A stretch of DNA of 64,000 nucleotides. Origin: Deinococcus roseus. Lineage in GTDB: Bacteria; Deinococcota; Deinococci; Deinococcales; Deinococcaceae. Below are positions 50,438-58,898 of the stretch, piece after piece (position 1 is the first letter of the stretch; each line of letters opens with the position of its first letter). Location of the stretch: contig NZ_BMOD01000006.1 in assembly GCF_014646895.1 (NCBI RefSeq), positions 62,001 to 126,000 of the forward strand, given 5' to 3'. A model generated the notes under the pieces. That model had not been told where the DNA came from. It was given only the letters and a program-made list of their open reading frames with translations, and did no database searches. Made by a program: the position numbers and the translations under genes.

Positions 50438-50464
50438 GTATTCTTTTAATCCGATGGGTATAGT
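50436..50464 (+). promoter_or_regulatory. Internal promoter before the iron permease
   Basis: TTGTAT (50436-50441), 17 bases, TATAGT (50459-50464), with transcript start close to GTG 50477. Confidence 0.6.
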
Positions 50465-50476
50465 CACCTTAATGCG

Positions 50477-52057
50477 GTGCTTTCCCGAATGCCAGGTTTT
50501 CTTGTGTTGAAACATTCCCCCAGACCCCCCAAACTTTTTGTTCTGCTCTCGTCCCTGACCGCCCTGGGGGTGATGATTCCGCTGGTTTACCTGGTGTTGC
50601 GGGCCATGCAGGCCGAAGGCGCAGACCTCAGGGAAATCGTGTTTCGCACCCGCAATCTGGAACTCCTGTGGAACACCCTGATGCTGATGGTGGGAACGGT
50701 GACGGCATCCACCCTGATTGCCCTGCCGCTGGCGTTTCTGACCACCCGCACCAACTTTGCCCTGCGCAAACTGGGGGTGTTTCTGGGGGTGCTGCCTCTG
50801 GCGGTGCCTGGTTATGTGGGGGCTTACGCCTTGCTGGCCGCCAGTGGCACAGACGGCATGATCGAAGTGCTGACGGGCATCCACTGGCCCCATCCGGTGG
50901 GGTACTGGGGGGCTCTGGGGGTGCTCACCCTCTTCAACTTTCCTTACCTGTTCATGAATTTCTGGGCCACCCTCAGAAACCTGGACCCCAGCCTGGAAGA
51001 AGCCGCCCGTTCGCTGGGTCGCAGCCCGATGCAGGTGTTCTGGCAGGTGACCCTGCCGCAACTCAGACCCGCCTGGTATGCCGGAAGCCTGATGATTGCC
51101 CTGCACGTGTTTGGGGATTTTGGGGTGGTGTCCCTGATGCGCTTTGAGACCTTCAGTTACGCCATCTACCAGCAGTACAACGCGGCTTTTGACCGGGTCT
51201 ATGCTGCGTGGCTTTCCCTGATGCTGCTGGCGGTGACTGCCTCCACCCTGTGGCTGGAAGCCAGATTGCTCAGCAGGCTCAAGCTTTCCAGATCTGGCAG
51301 TGGTGCAGCCCGCAAGGCCCCCACCATGGAATTGGGTTTCTGGATGTGGCCCGCCCTGCTGTTTGTGGCCCTGGTGGCCGGAGCCACCCTGATTGTGCCG
51401 ATCAGTTCGATTCTGTTCTGGTTGAGACAGGGCATTGAACAGGGGGTCAGAGACTGGGGACAGGTGTTGTGGAACTCCATGCAGGTGGCTTTGCCTGCCT
51501 CGGTGATCACCACCCTGCTGGCCATTCCTCCAGCCTATCTGGGGGTGCGCTATCCAGGCTTCTGGACCCGCCTGATTGAGCGCAGTGCCTATTTTGGATA
51601 TGCCACACCGCCCCTGGCCCTGGCCCTGGCCCTGGTGTTCTTCTCGCTGAAAGCGGTTCCTGCCATTTACCAGACCCTGACTTTGCTGATTGGAGCTTAT
51701 GTGCTGCACTTCCTGGCAGAAGCCATTGGACCGGTCCGGGCCAGCCTGTATCAGGCGACCCCCAGGCTTGAAGAAGCCGCCAGATCGCTGGGTTACAATT
51801 CCATGCAGGCTTTTGCCCGGGTGACTTTTCCCCTGATGCGCTCTGGCCTGCTGGCCAGTCTGGCCCTGGTGTTCCTCAGTGTCCTGAAAGAACTGCCCAT
51901 CAGTTTCCTCTTGAGCCCCATCGGTTTTGAAACCCTGGCCAAAAACGTGTGGGCTTACACCTCAGAAGCCATGTTCGCAGATGCTGCGCCTTACGCCATC
52001 ACCATCGTGCTGGTCTCAGGGATTTTTGCAGCACTGGTGTTGCAGGAGAAAAAATGA
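50477..52057 (+). CDS. Ferric iron ABC transporter permease (fused, FbpB-like)
   Basis: This 526-residue permease joins two BPD-type halves with about 12 helices. The ATPase-contacting EAA loops are seen in each half: LEEAARSLGRSPMQVFWQVT and LEEAARSLGYNSMQAFARVT. This matches FbpB/FutB. The start is GTG 50477 or ATG 50489. It overlaps the ATPase gene by four bases. Confidence 0.93.
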   Translation: MLSRMPGFLVLKHSPRPPKLFVLLSSLTALGVMIPLVYLVLRAMQAEGADLREIVFRTRNLELLWNTLMLMVGTVTASTLIALPLAFLTTRTNFALRKLGVFLGVLPLAVPGYVGAYALLAASGTDGMIEVLTGIHWPHPVGYWGALGVLTLFNFPYLFMNFWATLRNLDPSLEEAARSLGRSPMQVFWQVTLPQLRPAWYAGSLMIALHVFGDFGVVSLMRFETFSYAIYQQYNAAFDRVYAAWLSLMLLAVTASTLWLEARLLSRLKLSRSGSGAARKAPTMELGFWMWPALLFVALVAGATLIVPISSILFWLRQGIEQGVRDWGQVLWNSMQVALPASVITTLLAIPPAYLGVRYPGFWTRLIERSAYFGYATPPLALALALVFFSLKAVPAIYQTLTLLIGAYVLHFLAEAIGPVRASLYQATPRLEEAARSLGYNSMQAFARVTFPLMRSGLLASLALVFLSVLKELPISFLLSPIGFETLAKNVWAYTSEAMFADAAPYAITIVLVSGIFAALVLQEKK

Positions 52058-53130
52058 CCCCCACCCTGAACGAAACCCAACCAGGCCCTGTCCCTCAAAG
52101 CGGCACTGAAGTGCTGCGTGTGGAACACCTCAGCAAACGCTACGCTCCGGGCTTCCCTGCTGTTCTGGATGATCTTTCTTTCGCTGTGCATAAAGGGGAG
52201 ATGCTGGCCTTGCTGGGTCCTTCAGGATGCGGCAAAACCACCACCCTCAGGGTGATCGCTGGCTTTGAGCGGGCAGACCAGGGACAGGTGCTGCTGGACG
52301 GCAGGGCTTTGATCGGTCCACAGGTGTTTCTGGCCCCCGAAAAACGCAATGTGGGCATGGTCTTCCAGGATTACGCACTGTTTCCCCACCTGAACGTCAC
52401 CCAGAACGTGATGTTTGGCCTGAAGAACATGAACCGCCAGGAACGGGAAGAACGCACCCGGCAGGTGCTGGGACTGGTGGGACTCAACATTTTTGCCAAA
52501 CGTTACCCCCATGAGCTTTCTGGGGGGCAGCAACAGCGGGTGGCCCTGGCGCGTGCACTCGCTCCCCGCCCCAAACTGATCCTGATGGACGAGCCTTTCT
52601 CCAACCTGGACGCAGCCCTCAGGCACACCACCCGCCAGGAGGTCAAAGCCATTTTGCGCGAAGCAGGCATGACCGCCATTCTGGTGACCCACGATCAGGA
52701 AGAGGCCCTGAGCTTCGCAGACCGCATCATGCTGATGCGGGCAGGCAAAATTGAACAGATTGGCACCCCTCCAGAGGTGTACCAGAGCCCCAGAACGGCT
52801 TTTGTGGCCAACTTTCTGGGCCGCAGCAACCTGATCAGTGCCAGGGCTGCTGGAAAAACCGCGGACAGTTGCCTGGGCAAACTCAACCTCAGTGAAGAAG
52901 CGAAAGGCCCGGTTTTGATTTCCATCCGTCCAGAAGACATTGTGTTTGCAGATCAGGGTGTGCCTGTCACCGTCAAATACATGGAATACAAAGGCCACGA
53001 TGTGACCTACACCTGCACCTGTGGCGAGCAGGAGGTTCTGGTGCATGCCCATCACAACCACCATTTTCTGGAAGGCCAGCAGGCTTTTGTGACGGTGCAG
53101 GGACTGGCCCAGGTGTTACGCGGCTCGTAA
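52054..53130 (+). CDS. Ferric iron ABC transporter ATPase (FbpC-like)
   Basis: This 358-residue ATPase has Walker A GPSGCGKTTT, VFQDYALFPHL (Q loop), LSGGQQQRVALARAL, Walker B LILMDEPFSNLD and THDQEEAL. A TOBE regulatory domain forms the last third, with SIRPEDIVF and a His-rich segment HAHHNHH. The start is ATG 52054 with AGGAG upstream. Confidence 0.94.
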   Translation: MTPTLNETQPGPVPQSGTEVLRVEHLSKRYAPGFPAVLDDLSFAVHKGEMLALLGPSGCGKTTTLRVIAGFERADQGQVLLDGRALIGPQVFLAPEKRNVGMVFQDYALFPHLNVTQNVMFGLKNMNRQEREERTRQVLGLVGLNIFAKRYPHELSGGQQQRVALARALAPRPKLILMDEPFSNLDAALRHTTRQEVKAILREAGMTAILVTHDQEEALSFADRIMLMRAGKIEQIGTPPEVYQSPRTAFVANFLGRSNLISARAAGKTADSCLGKLNLSEEAKGPVLISIRPEDIVFADQGVPVTVKYMEYKGHDVTYTCTCGEQEVLVHAHHNHHFLEGQQAFVTVQGLAQVLRGS

Positions 53131-53177
53131 CGTCAGCTTCGCACAAACCCATCACAGTAAAAGTGCCGGGCAGTGCG

Positions 53178-53183
53178 TACAGT
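53178..53183 (+). promoter_or_regulatory. -10 box before GTG-start hypothetical gene
   Basis: TACAGT ends seven bases before GTG 53191; no ribosome binding site is seen, so a leaderless mRNA is likely. Confidence 0.45.
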
Positions 53184-53190
53184 GTAAATC

Positions 53191-53541
53191 GTGGAAAAGC
53201 TGATCTTTGTGTACAACACAGGTGCCAGCCTATTCAACCGCCTGAGTGCCTGGAGCCAGGCGGCTTTTCTGCCTGCAAAGCATCCCTGCAAGCTTTACGC
53301 CATGACACACGGCCTCTTTGGCCGGGATGTGCAGTGGCGGGCTTTTGTGTCCAGCCTGCCTTACCCTTCACGTTTTGTTTGCCGGGACACCTTCACCCGC
53401 AAATACGGCAGCACCGACGCTCCCAATGTTTATGTGATTCACAAAGGGCAACTCAAACTCCTGATTCCCAGAGATGAAATTGATGCCTGCAACTCCACAG
53501 AGGAATTGCAGGGTGTGGTCATCAAAAAACTGCTGACCTGA
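53191..53541 (+). CDS. Conserved hypothetical protein
   Basis: This 116-residue soluble protein has the pattern LIFVYNTGASLFNRLSAW, CKLYAMTHGLFGR and W..F. From memory this resembles a widespread family of small proteins of unknown function found in several phyla, with FVYNxxxGLFN and C.LxxxTxG motifs. I cannot assign a function. GTG start is inferred from the -10 box placement. Confidence 0.65.
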   Translation: MEKLIFVYNTGASLFNRLSAWSQAAFLPAKHPCKLYAMTHGLFGRDVQWRAFVSSLPYPSRFVCRDTFTRKYGSTDAPNVYVIHKGQLKLLIPRDEIDACNSTEELQGVVIKKLLT

Positions 53542-53606
53542 ACCGAAGCGTGGAAGTTGAAGCATCACCCCAGGAAACAAACTTTTGTTCTGCTGTCAAA
53601 TGCTCC

Positions 53607-53640
53607 AAGCAGGCCAGAAACATTGTTTCTGGCCTGCTTT
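53607..53640. terminator. Bidirectional terminator between convergent genes
   Basis: A perfect 14-bp stem AAGCAGGCCAGAAA/TTTCTGGCCTGCTT with a 5-base loop, between the hypothetical and U32 genes. Confidence 0.9.
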
Positions 53641-53655
53641 CAAATTCTGCAGCTT

Positions 53656-53680
53656 TCACACTTGTGAGTCACAAGTGTGA
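53656..53680. repeat. 12-bp perfect inverted repeat after the U32 gene
   Basis: TCACACTTGTGA, one base, TCACAAGTGTGA. Each arm is itself close to palindromic. It lies one base after the U32 stop codon. Confidence 0.85.
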
Positions 53681-53681
53681 C

Positions 53682-56195
53682 TCACATCAACTGGGTGAGG
53701 TTCTCAAAATCATGGGGCACAAACAGGCTGCCCTCGGTGATGCCCTGAGGGGTGACCTCCTGCAAGCGGGATTCCAGATCTGAAACCGTGATTCTGCCCT
53801 GCAGGAAATCCCGGTAGGCACGGGCAACCTGACGGACTTCTTCTGTGCTTTCGTGCACAAATTCCAGACGGTAATTCTGGATGCCGCTGTCCAGCCAGCC
53901 AGAGAGGTGTTTGGTGGCGCTCTGGGCTTCTGCACCAAAGACGGTGTTTCTGCAGCCCACATCGGCCATGACTGGGTGCATCAGGCCCCGTTTGTCTTTC
54001 AGGGCCACCTTGTGGGATTCACAGGGGTGACCGCAGTTGGTGTAATCGGTGCCCTCACTTAAAAAACGACAGAACACGCAGTGCTCGGTGTGAAACACCG
54101 GGAGGTGCTGGTAAGCGATGACTTCCAGCTTGTCTCCACCCAGCTTTTCTGCCAGTTCTTCAATCTGACGGGCATTCAGGTCATGGGTGGGGGTCACGGC
54201 CTGTGCCCCCAGATCCAGATAGGTTTCTGCGGTCAGCACATTTGCCGTGTTCAGGCTGAAATCTCCAGTGAGGGCAGGGCGGTTCTCCACCTGCAACAGA
54301 CCTTCAAGCAGTCCGCCAGACCGCACCAGAATTTCACAATCCAGCGAAAGCAGGAACTTCTGAATGTTCTGTTCGGTGGGTTTGAGAATTCTGGGACTGG
54401 CCACCCGCACCCGGATTCCCGCTTCTTTGACTTTCTGCACGCTGGGTTTCAGGCCGTAAAGCTCCAGGTAATCCAGCGTGATGGAATCTGGATGCACTTC
54501 AAGGGCAGCTTCCAGTTGCTCTGGGGTGCGGACCAGCAGGTGAAGTTGAGGTCCCCCTCCGCTGTCTGCGACAGGTCCTCCCCCTGAGGGGGAGGAAAGC
54601 GAGGCGAAGCGAGCAAGGTGGGGGTCAGAAGTGACCTTCCGTTGCGGCAACCCTCCACGCACTGCCAGCAGGTCATCGACGGCCTGACGCCTCAGGGTGT
54701 TGAGTTCTCCCAGAGGCATGAACAGCCCGTCTTGCACATCTGCATGGAAATCGGCCAGATGGAAAGGGGTGCCCCCCAGTTTCTCAAGCTGGGTTTTGAG
54801 GCTTTCCAGGGTCAGTGCCCGGTTCTGGGCCAGTTGAACAGGGTTCTCTGAAACGGCAACCACGCTGTGCCCTTCGGTGTCCGTTGCGATCAGGGTCATG
54901 GTTTCACCCATCCGGGCATACACTTCAAAGCTCACAGGGCGGGTGTAGCTGGGTTTGCTGGCTTCTGTGAGGGGTTTCAGTTTTTTCTGGATGGTGGGGT
55001 CATTGCTGCGCCACACCCAGTCACCTGCTGCAATTCTGGAGAAATCAATCTGACCGTTCCCAAAGCGCAGTTCATAAATGCCTTTTTTGACAGGAGCCAC
55101 TTCATAGATGTTGCCCCCTTCTTCTTTCAGTTCAGGGCTGCGGCGCTGTGCGGCATCGAAGACCAGACCTTCTCCGGGTTTTGGCTCGAAAGCACACTTG
55201 ACCCGCACAAAACCCCGCCCCACTTCGGTCACCTCTCCAAGTTTGACCCCACGGTGACGGGGAGCCCGACCCCCCACCACCTGACGGTGGTTGGTGCCCT
55301 GCATGAACCACGGACCCAGACCTCTGGAGTACACCTGTTCGATGTCCCTTTCTTCTTCAGGCGAGATGTGAAAACTTCCGGTTTCCCAGGTTTCATCGAT
55401 GGCCTTGCGGTAAGCCTGGGTGGTGATGGCCACATACTCGGCGTCTTTGTAGCGGCCTTCAATTTTGAAGCAGTCCACCCCGATGCGCATCAGTTCTGGC
55501 ACCTGATGCAGGGCATACAGGTCGCCAGGGGAGAGCAGGTAACGGGCTTCTTCCAGGTTTTTGTATTGCCCATCCACAATCAGGTCGTAAGGCAAGCGGC
55601 AGGCCTGGGCGCACTGGCCCCGGTTGGCACTGCGGCCTCCCCAGGCTTCGCTGGAAAAGCACTGGCCAGAGTAAGACACGCAGAGCGCCCCGTGCACAAA
55701 GACTTCCAGTTCGATGTCTGTGCTGCTGGCAATGCGCTCAATGTCCCTGAGGCTCAGTTCGCGGCCCAGCACCACCCGGTTGGCCCCAAAACGGTGGGCC
55801 AGTTCTGCCCCTTCCTTGCTGGTGATGCTCATCTGGGTGGAACCGTGGACTTCCAGTTCCGGGCAGATTTCACGGGCCAGACGTGCAATGCCCAGATCCT
55901 GCACGATGATGGCATCCACACCTGCACTGGCGATGTCTTCGATGGCTTTTGCAGCCAGATGGATTTCCCGGTCAAATACCAGCGTGTTGAAGGTCAGAAA
56001 ACCCCTGCTTCCCCGTTCATGCAGAAAACGCATCACATCGGGAAGTTCAGGGACTTCAAAGCCCACCTTGGCTCGGGCGGTAAAGTGCTTCATGCCGAAA
56101 AAAACTGCATCTGCACCAGCTTCAACGGCGGCACGCATTTCCGGCCAGTAACCGGCAGGACTCATCAACTCAGGTTTGCGGGGGGTACGACTCAT
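53682..56195 (-). CDS. Peptidase U32 family protein, TrhP/RlhA-like
   Basis: This 837-residue protein matches bacterial U32 proteins that take part in tRNA or rRNA hydroxylation (TrhP, RlhA). The core (about 8-330) has ELMSPAGYWPEMRAAVEAGA, the Cys-containing motif CVSYSGQCFSSEAWGGRSAN with RGQCAQACR, and KIEGRYKDAEYV. A collagenase-like second half includes YQHLPVFHTEHCVFCRFL and GHPCESHK, which could bind an Fe-S cluster. A palindromic repeat (about 54545-54625) sits in frame in the interdomain linker. GGAG lies four bases before ATG 56195. Confidence 0.9.
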   Translation of the reverse strand: MSRTPRKPELMSPAGYWPEMRAAVEAGADAVFFGMKHFTARAKVGFEVPELPDVMRFLHERGSRGFLTFNTLVFDREIHLAAKAIEDIASAGVDAIIVQDLGIARLAREICPELEVHGSTQMSITSKEGAELAHRFGANRVVLGRELSLRDIERIASSTDIELEVFVHGALCVSYSGQCFSSEAWGGRSANRGQCAQACRLPYDLIVDGQYKNLEEARYLLSPGDLYALHQVPELMRIGVDCFKIEGRYKDAEYVAITTQAYRKAIDETWETGSFHISPEEERDIEQVYSRGLGPWFMQGTNHRQVVGGRAPRHRGVKLGEVTEVGRGFVRVKCAFEPKPGEGLVFDAAQRRSPELKEEGGNIYEVAPVKKGIYELRFGNGQIDFSRIAAGDWVWRSNDPTIQKKLKPLTEASKPSYTRPVSFEVYARMGETMTLIATDTEGHSVVAVSENPVQLAQNRALTLESLKTQLEKLGGTPFHLADFHADVQDGLFMPLGELNTLRRQAVDDLLAVRGGLPQRKVTSDPHLARFASLSSPSGGGPVADSGGGPQLHLLVRTPEQLEAALEVHPDSITLDYLELYGLKPSVQKVKEAGIRVRVASPRILKPTEQNIQKFLLSLDCEILVRSGGLLEGLLQVENRPALTGDFSLNTANVLTAETYLDLGAQAVTPTHDLNARQIEELAEKLGGDKLEVIAYQHLPVFHTEHCVFCRFLSEGTDYTNCGHPCESHKVALKDKRGLMHPVMADVGCRNTVFGAEAQSATKHLSGWLDSGIQNYRLEFVHESTEEVRQVARAYRDFLQGRITVSDLESRLQEVTPQGITEGSLFVPHDFENLTQLM
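54545..54625. repeat. Palindromic repeat inserted in the U32 coding sequence
   Basis: Outer arms GGTCCCCCTCC and GGTGGGGGTC flank an inner hairpin CCTCCCCCTGAGGGGGAGG, followed by AGCGAGGCGAAGCGAGC. It encodes a low-complexity Ser/Gly/Pro stretch (residues near 541-566). Architecture matches the repeats at 8984 and 60090. Confidence 0.7.
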
Positions 56196-56325
56196 AACAC
56201 TCCAGAATAGGAGATCTGGGAGCAAAAGAGTGGGGATCAGGTTACATCAGGGATTTTAGGGATGAAATTGGATAGTTGTTTCTGAATTGCTGTGATTTGC
56301 TTTTGACTTCCTGATGAATCACGAT

Positions 56326-56360
56326 GCTCTCAGCTCTCAGCTCTCAGCTCTCGGCTCTCG
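56326..56360. repeat. Five 7-bp tandem repeats next to a -10 box
   Basis: Three GCTCTCA units are followed by two GCTCTCG units. The array ends three bases before TAAAAT. Confidence 0.92.
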
Positions 56361-56363
56361 GCA

Positions 56364-56369
56364 TAAAAT
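56364..56369 (+). promoter_or_regulatory. -10 box for leaderless small-protein mRNA
   Basis: TAAAAT ends six bases before the ATG at 56376. The -35 position falls inside the 7-bp tandem repeats. Confidence 0.55.
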
Positions 56370-56375
56370 AAAACC

Positions 56376-56678
56376 ATGACCATTCCAGAGGACATCAGAA
56401 TGCGCGTTCAGCATGACTTTCAACAGCAGGCGGAAAAAGCGATCTCTCTGATCCAGAATGCCCTGGGTCAGGATCCTCATCATTTTTTGCCTCCCAGGCA
56501 GCTCAGGTGTGCGGTTTTTGTGGCCCAGGGAGACACAGGAACTTTGCAGCAGGCTTTGCAACTGGGCCTGACGGATTGCCGGGATTTGATCATGTGGGGT
56601 GAGTATGTTGTGCAGGATGGAAAACTGGTCCGCAAGCACAACTGGAATGACCCCTTTGGTGAAGAAGTCAACAGTTGA
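56376..56678 (+). CDS. Small soluble protein, unknown function
   Basis: This 100-residue protein has a helical N-terminus (VQHDFQQQAEKAISLIQNAL), a middle RQLRCAVFVAQGDTGTLQQA and a C-terminal DCRDLIMWGEYV. I recognise it only as a conserved hypothetical type. The TAAAAT box and the clean ATG support it. The tandem repeats at its promoter could make expression variable. Confidence 0.65.
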   Translation: MTIPEDIRMRVQHDFQQQAEKAISLIQNALGQDPHHFLPPRQLRCAVFVAQGDTGTLQQALQLGLTDCRDLIMWGEYVVQDGKLVRKHNWNDPFGEEVNS

Positions 56679-56717
56679 TGGATAAGATCAATTGATCACA
56701 GGTCTCAATAGACCTTG

Positions 56718-57080
56718 CTAGTAGATCATCTGCAAAGGTTTTCCAGGCTGTTCTGGATTCCATCCAAGCTGCCTTGCCTGCTGCATCATCTCTATAACAT
56801 ACCCAGGTGCAATGATTGCAGGGTGGTTGGGAGGGAGGGATGCGTGTTTTTGGAGCCAGGGATCCCTCCAATCCTTCAGGGCGATGTAGAGAACCTGCCC
56901 TCCTGATGGATCTGGAAGGATTTTGAGCAGGCTGTGATCCACACCAGGACAGAATTTCCAGCGGTAAACTTGCTGGTGCTGTCGAATTTTGCGGTATCCT
57001 CGCAGTTTCTGGGGCAAAGCTATGCTGGATTTTAAGACAGGGTGGGAACCAAACCACCTGTCTGAGCAGAGGTAGGCCAT
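56718..57080 (-). CDS. Hypothetical protein, possibly immunity-type
   Basis: About 120 residues from ATG 57080; a GTG at 57134 would add 18. The tail PGYVIEMMQQARQLGWNPEQ followed by KPLQ recalls a common family ending (I..A...GW.P...G..L) seen in many small bacterial proteins of unknown function. The sequence is basic and Trp-rich. A role as an immunity protein is only a guess, and no toxin gene is nearby. Confidence 0.5.
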   Translation of the reverse strand: MAYLCSDRWFGSHPVLKSSIALPQKLRGYRKIRQHQQVYRWKFCPGVDHSLLKILPDPSGGQVLYIALKDWRDPWLQKHASLPPNHPAIIAPGYVIEMMQQARQLGWNPEQPGKPLQMIY

Positions 57081-57305
57081 TTTGCCTAAGTTGTCTAAAT
57101 CCGGTCTAAAAATGAATTGGTGTAAAAGCCACACCCAGAAAACCCGTCTGTGGGTGAAAAAGTGTACCTTTTGGGTATCTTATCCGTTGTTGAGAATCAA
57201 AACTCAAACATCTTAGGGCAGTTTTGTCTGCACATTGTGACGAGAGTCTAGACAAAGTTACAAGAAATATCATTTAATATACATTACAATTTTACTCAAC
57301 TATCA

Positions 57306-57320
57306 GGGGATGACGACCCC
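57306..57320 (+). promoter_or_regulatory. Leader hairpin before the sulfate assimilation operon
   Basis: GGGG, 7 bases, CCCC lies about 11 bases before the GGAGG site. Several -10-like boxes (TACAAT near 57285) are upstream. Confidence 0.35.
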
Positions 57321-57338
57321 GAGCGTGGAGGCAGTACA

Positions 57339-58898
57339 GTGTCAGCAAACATCGAAGAACTGAAAAAACAACATCCCCCCTTCGAGGTCGTGCTCGGCTA
57401 CATGCACGAGTGGGCCAAGGTCGGATACGAAGGTATCCCCGCAGACCTGGTAGACCTCATGAAATGGCACGGCATTTACCCGCAGCGTCCCCAGGAAGAC
57501 GGCTTCCTGATGATGCGCGTCAAAATTCAAAAAGGTGCAGTGAACGGCAACACCCTGCGCACCATTGCAGGCATCGCAGAAGACTACGGACGTGACTTCC
57601 TGGACGTGACCGACCGCCAGGCGTTCCAGTTCCACTGGCTGACCATTCAGGACGTTCCCGACATCTACAACCGTCTGGACGCTGTGGGCCTGACCGCCAA
57701 GGGCGCTTGCGGTGACACCGTTCGTGCAGTGATCTCCAGCCCTGTTGCAGGTCTGGATGCCCGCGAAGTCATCGATGTGAACGACCTCGCCAACGAGATC
57801 CACCACCACTTCTCTGGCAACGTGGAATACCAGGATTTGCCCCGCAAGTACAAGGTGTCCATCACCGGACTCCCCGAGCAGGAAGGCATCCACCTGATCA
57901 ATGACCTGGGCTTCCTGGCCCACAAAGTCAATGGAGAAGTTGGCTTTGACGTGTGGGTCGGTGGCGGTCTGGGCGCACAGGCCCACCTCGCCAAACGCCT
58001 CGGGGTGTTCATCAAGCCCGAAGAAGTGCTGGAAGTGGCTGTGGCCATCACCCGCGCTTACCGCGATCACGGTTTCCGCCAGAACCGCAAAAAGAGCCGC
58101 CTGAAGTACCTGATCCAGGACATCGGAGCCGAGCGCTTCCGCGAGATCGTGGAAACCGAGTACCTGAACCGCAAACTCACCGACGGACCTGCCGCACCTG
58201 TGGCCCGTTTTGGTGGCGTGGATTTCGTGGGCGTGCAGAAGCAGAAAGACGGCAACTACTACATCGGGGTTGCCACCACCGTGGGCCGCATCACCCCTGC
58301 CAAAGCCCGTCTGCTCGCCGACATCGCAGAAAAATACGGTGCAGACGAAATCCGCACCACCCCCTACCAGAACCTGCTGGTTCCCCACATCAAACCTGAA
58401 TTCATCGATCAGGCCATTGAAGAACTGCGTCAGCTGGACCTCGCACCCAACCTGACCCTGCGGGCCACCACCATCGCCTGCACCGGAACCCAGTTCTGCC
58501 GTCTGGCCCTCACCGAGACCAAGGCCAGAACCGCTGCAGCCATCGATTACCTGGAACCCAGGTTCCTGGACCTCGATGTGCCCATCACCATCAACCTGAC
58601 CGGTTGCTCCAACGCCTGCACCCGCTATCAGGTCGCTGACCTGGGCTTCATGGGTGCCAACTTCAGCGGCCAGGAAGTGTACAACGTGCACCTGGCAGGT
58701 TCACTGGGAGAAGCCCAGCGCACCGGAGCCAAGCTCAAGGGCCGGGTTCCCGCTGAGCAGCTTCACATCTACACCGAGCGTGTGCTGAACTTCTTCAAGA
58801 AAAACAAAGCCCCCAATGAGTCTTTCGTGCAGTTTGTGGATCGTGTCGGCACTGAGCCCTTCTTACCAGACAACGTGTTAGCGGAGGTAGTGGCATGA
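57339..58898 (+). CDS. Sulfite reductase, sirohaem/4Fe-4S hemoprotein
   Basis: This 519-residue enzyme reduces sulfite to sulfide with ferredoxin-type electrons. Two ferredoxin-like and two catalytic repeats are present; the cluster-sirohaem ligands are CTGTQFC and TGCSNAC. Nitrite reductases are homologous, but the following cysC, cysH and sat genes point to sulfite. The start is GTG 57339 with GGAGG seven bases upstream. A GGGG/CCCC hairpin (about 57306-57320) precedes the ribosome binding site. Confidence 0.92.
   Translation: MSANIEELKKQHPPFEVVLGYMHEWAKVGYEGIPADLVDLMKWHGIYPQRPQEDGFLMMRVKIQKGAVNGNTLRTIAGIAEDYGRDFLDVTDRQAFQFHWLTIQDVPDIYNRLDAVGLTAKGACGDTVRAVISSPVAGLDAREVIDVNDLANEIHHHFSGNVEYQDLPRKYKVSITGLPEQEGIHLINDLGFLAHKVNGEVGFDVWVGGGLGAQAHLAKRLGVFIKPEEVLEVAVAITRAYRDHGFRQNRKKSRLKYLIQDIGAERFREIVETEYLNRKLTDGPAAPVARFGGVDFVGVQKQKDGNYYIGVATTVGRITPAKARLLADIAEKYGADEIRTTPYQNLLVPHIKPEFIDQAIEELRQLDLAPNLTLRATTIACTGTQFCRLALTETKARTAAAIDYLEPRFLDLDVPITINLTGCSNACTRYQVADLGFMGANFSGQEVYNVHLAGSLGEAQRTGAKLKGRVPAEQLHIYTERVLNFFKKNKAPNESFVQFVDRVGTEPFLPDNVLAEVVA

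Noticed and set aside
50399..51709. Long open frame antisense to the iron permease
   Set aside because: Gln/Gly/His-rich shadow; the sense strand has clear permease motifs.
57342..58691. Long open frame antisense to sulfite reductase
   Set aside because: Codon bias of the sense gene keeps the opposite frame open; no domain or ribosome binding site.
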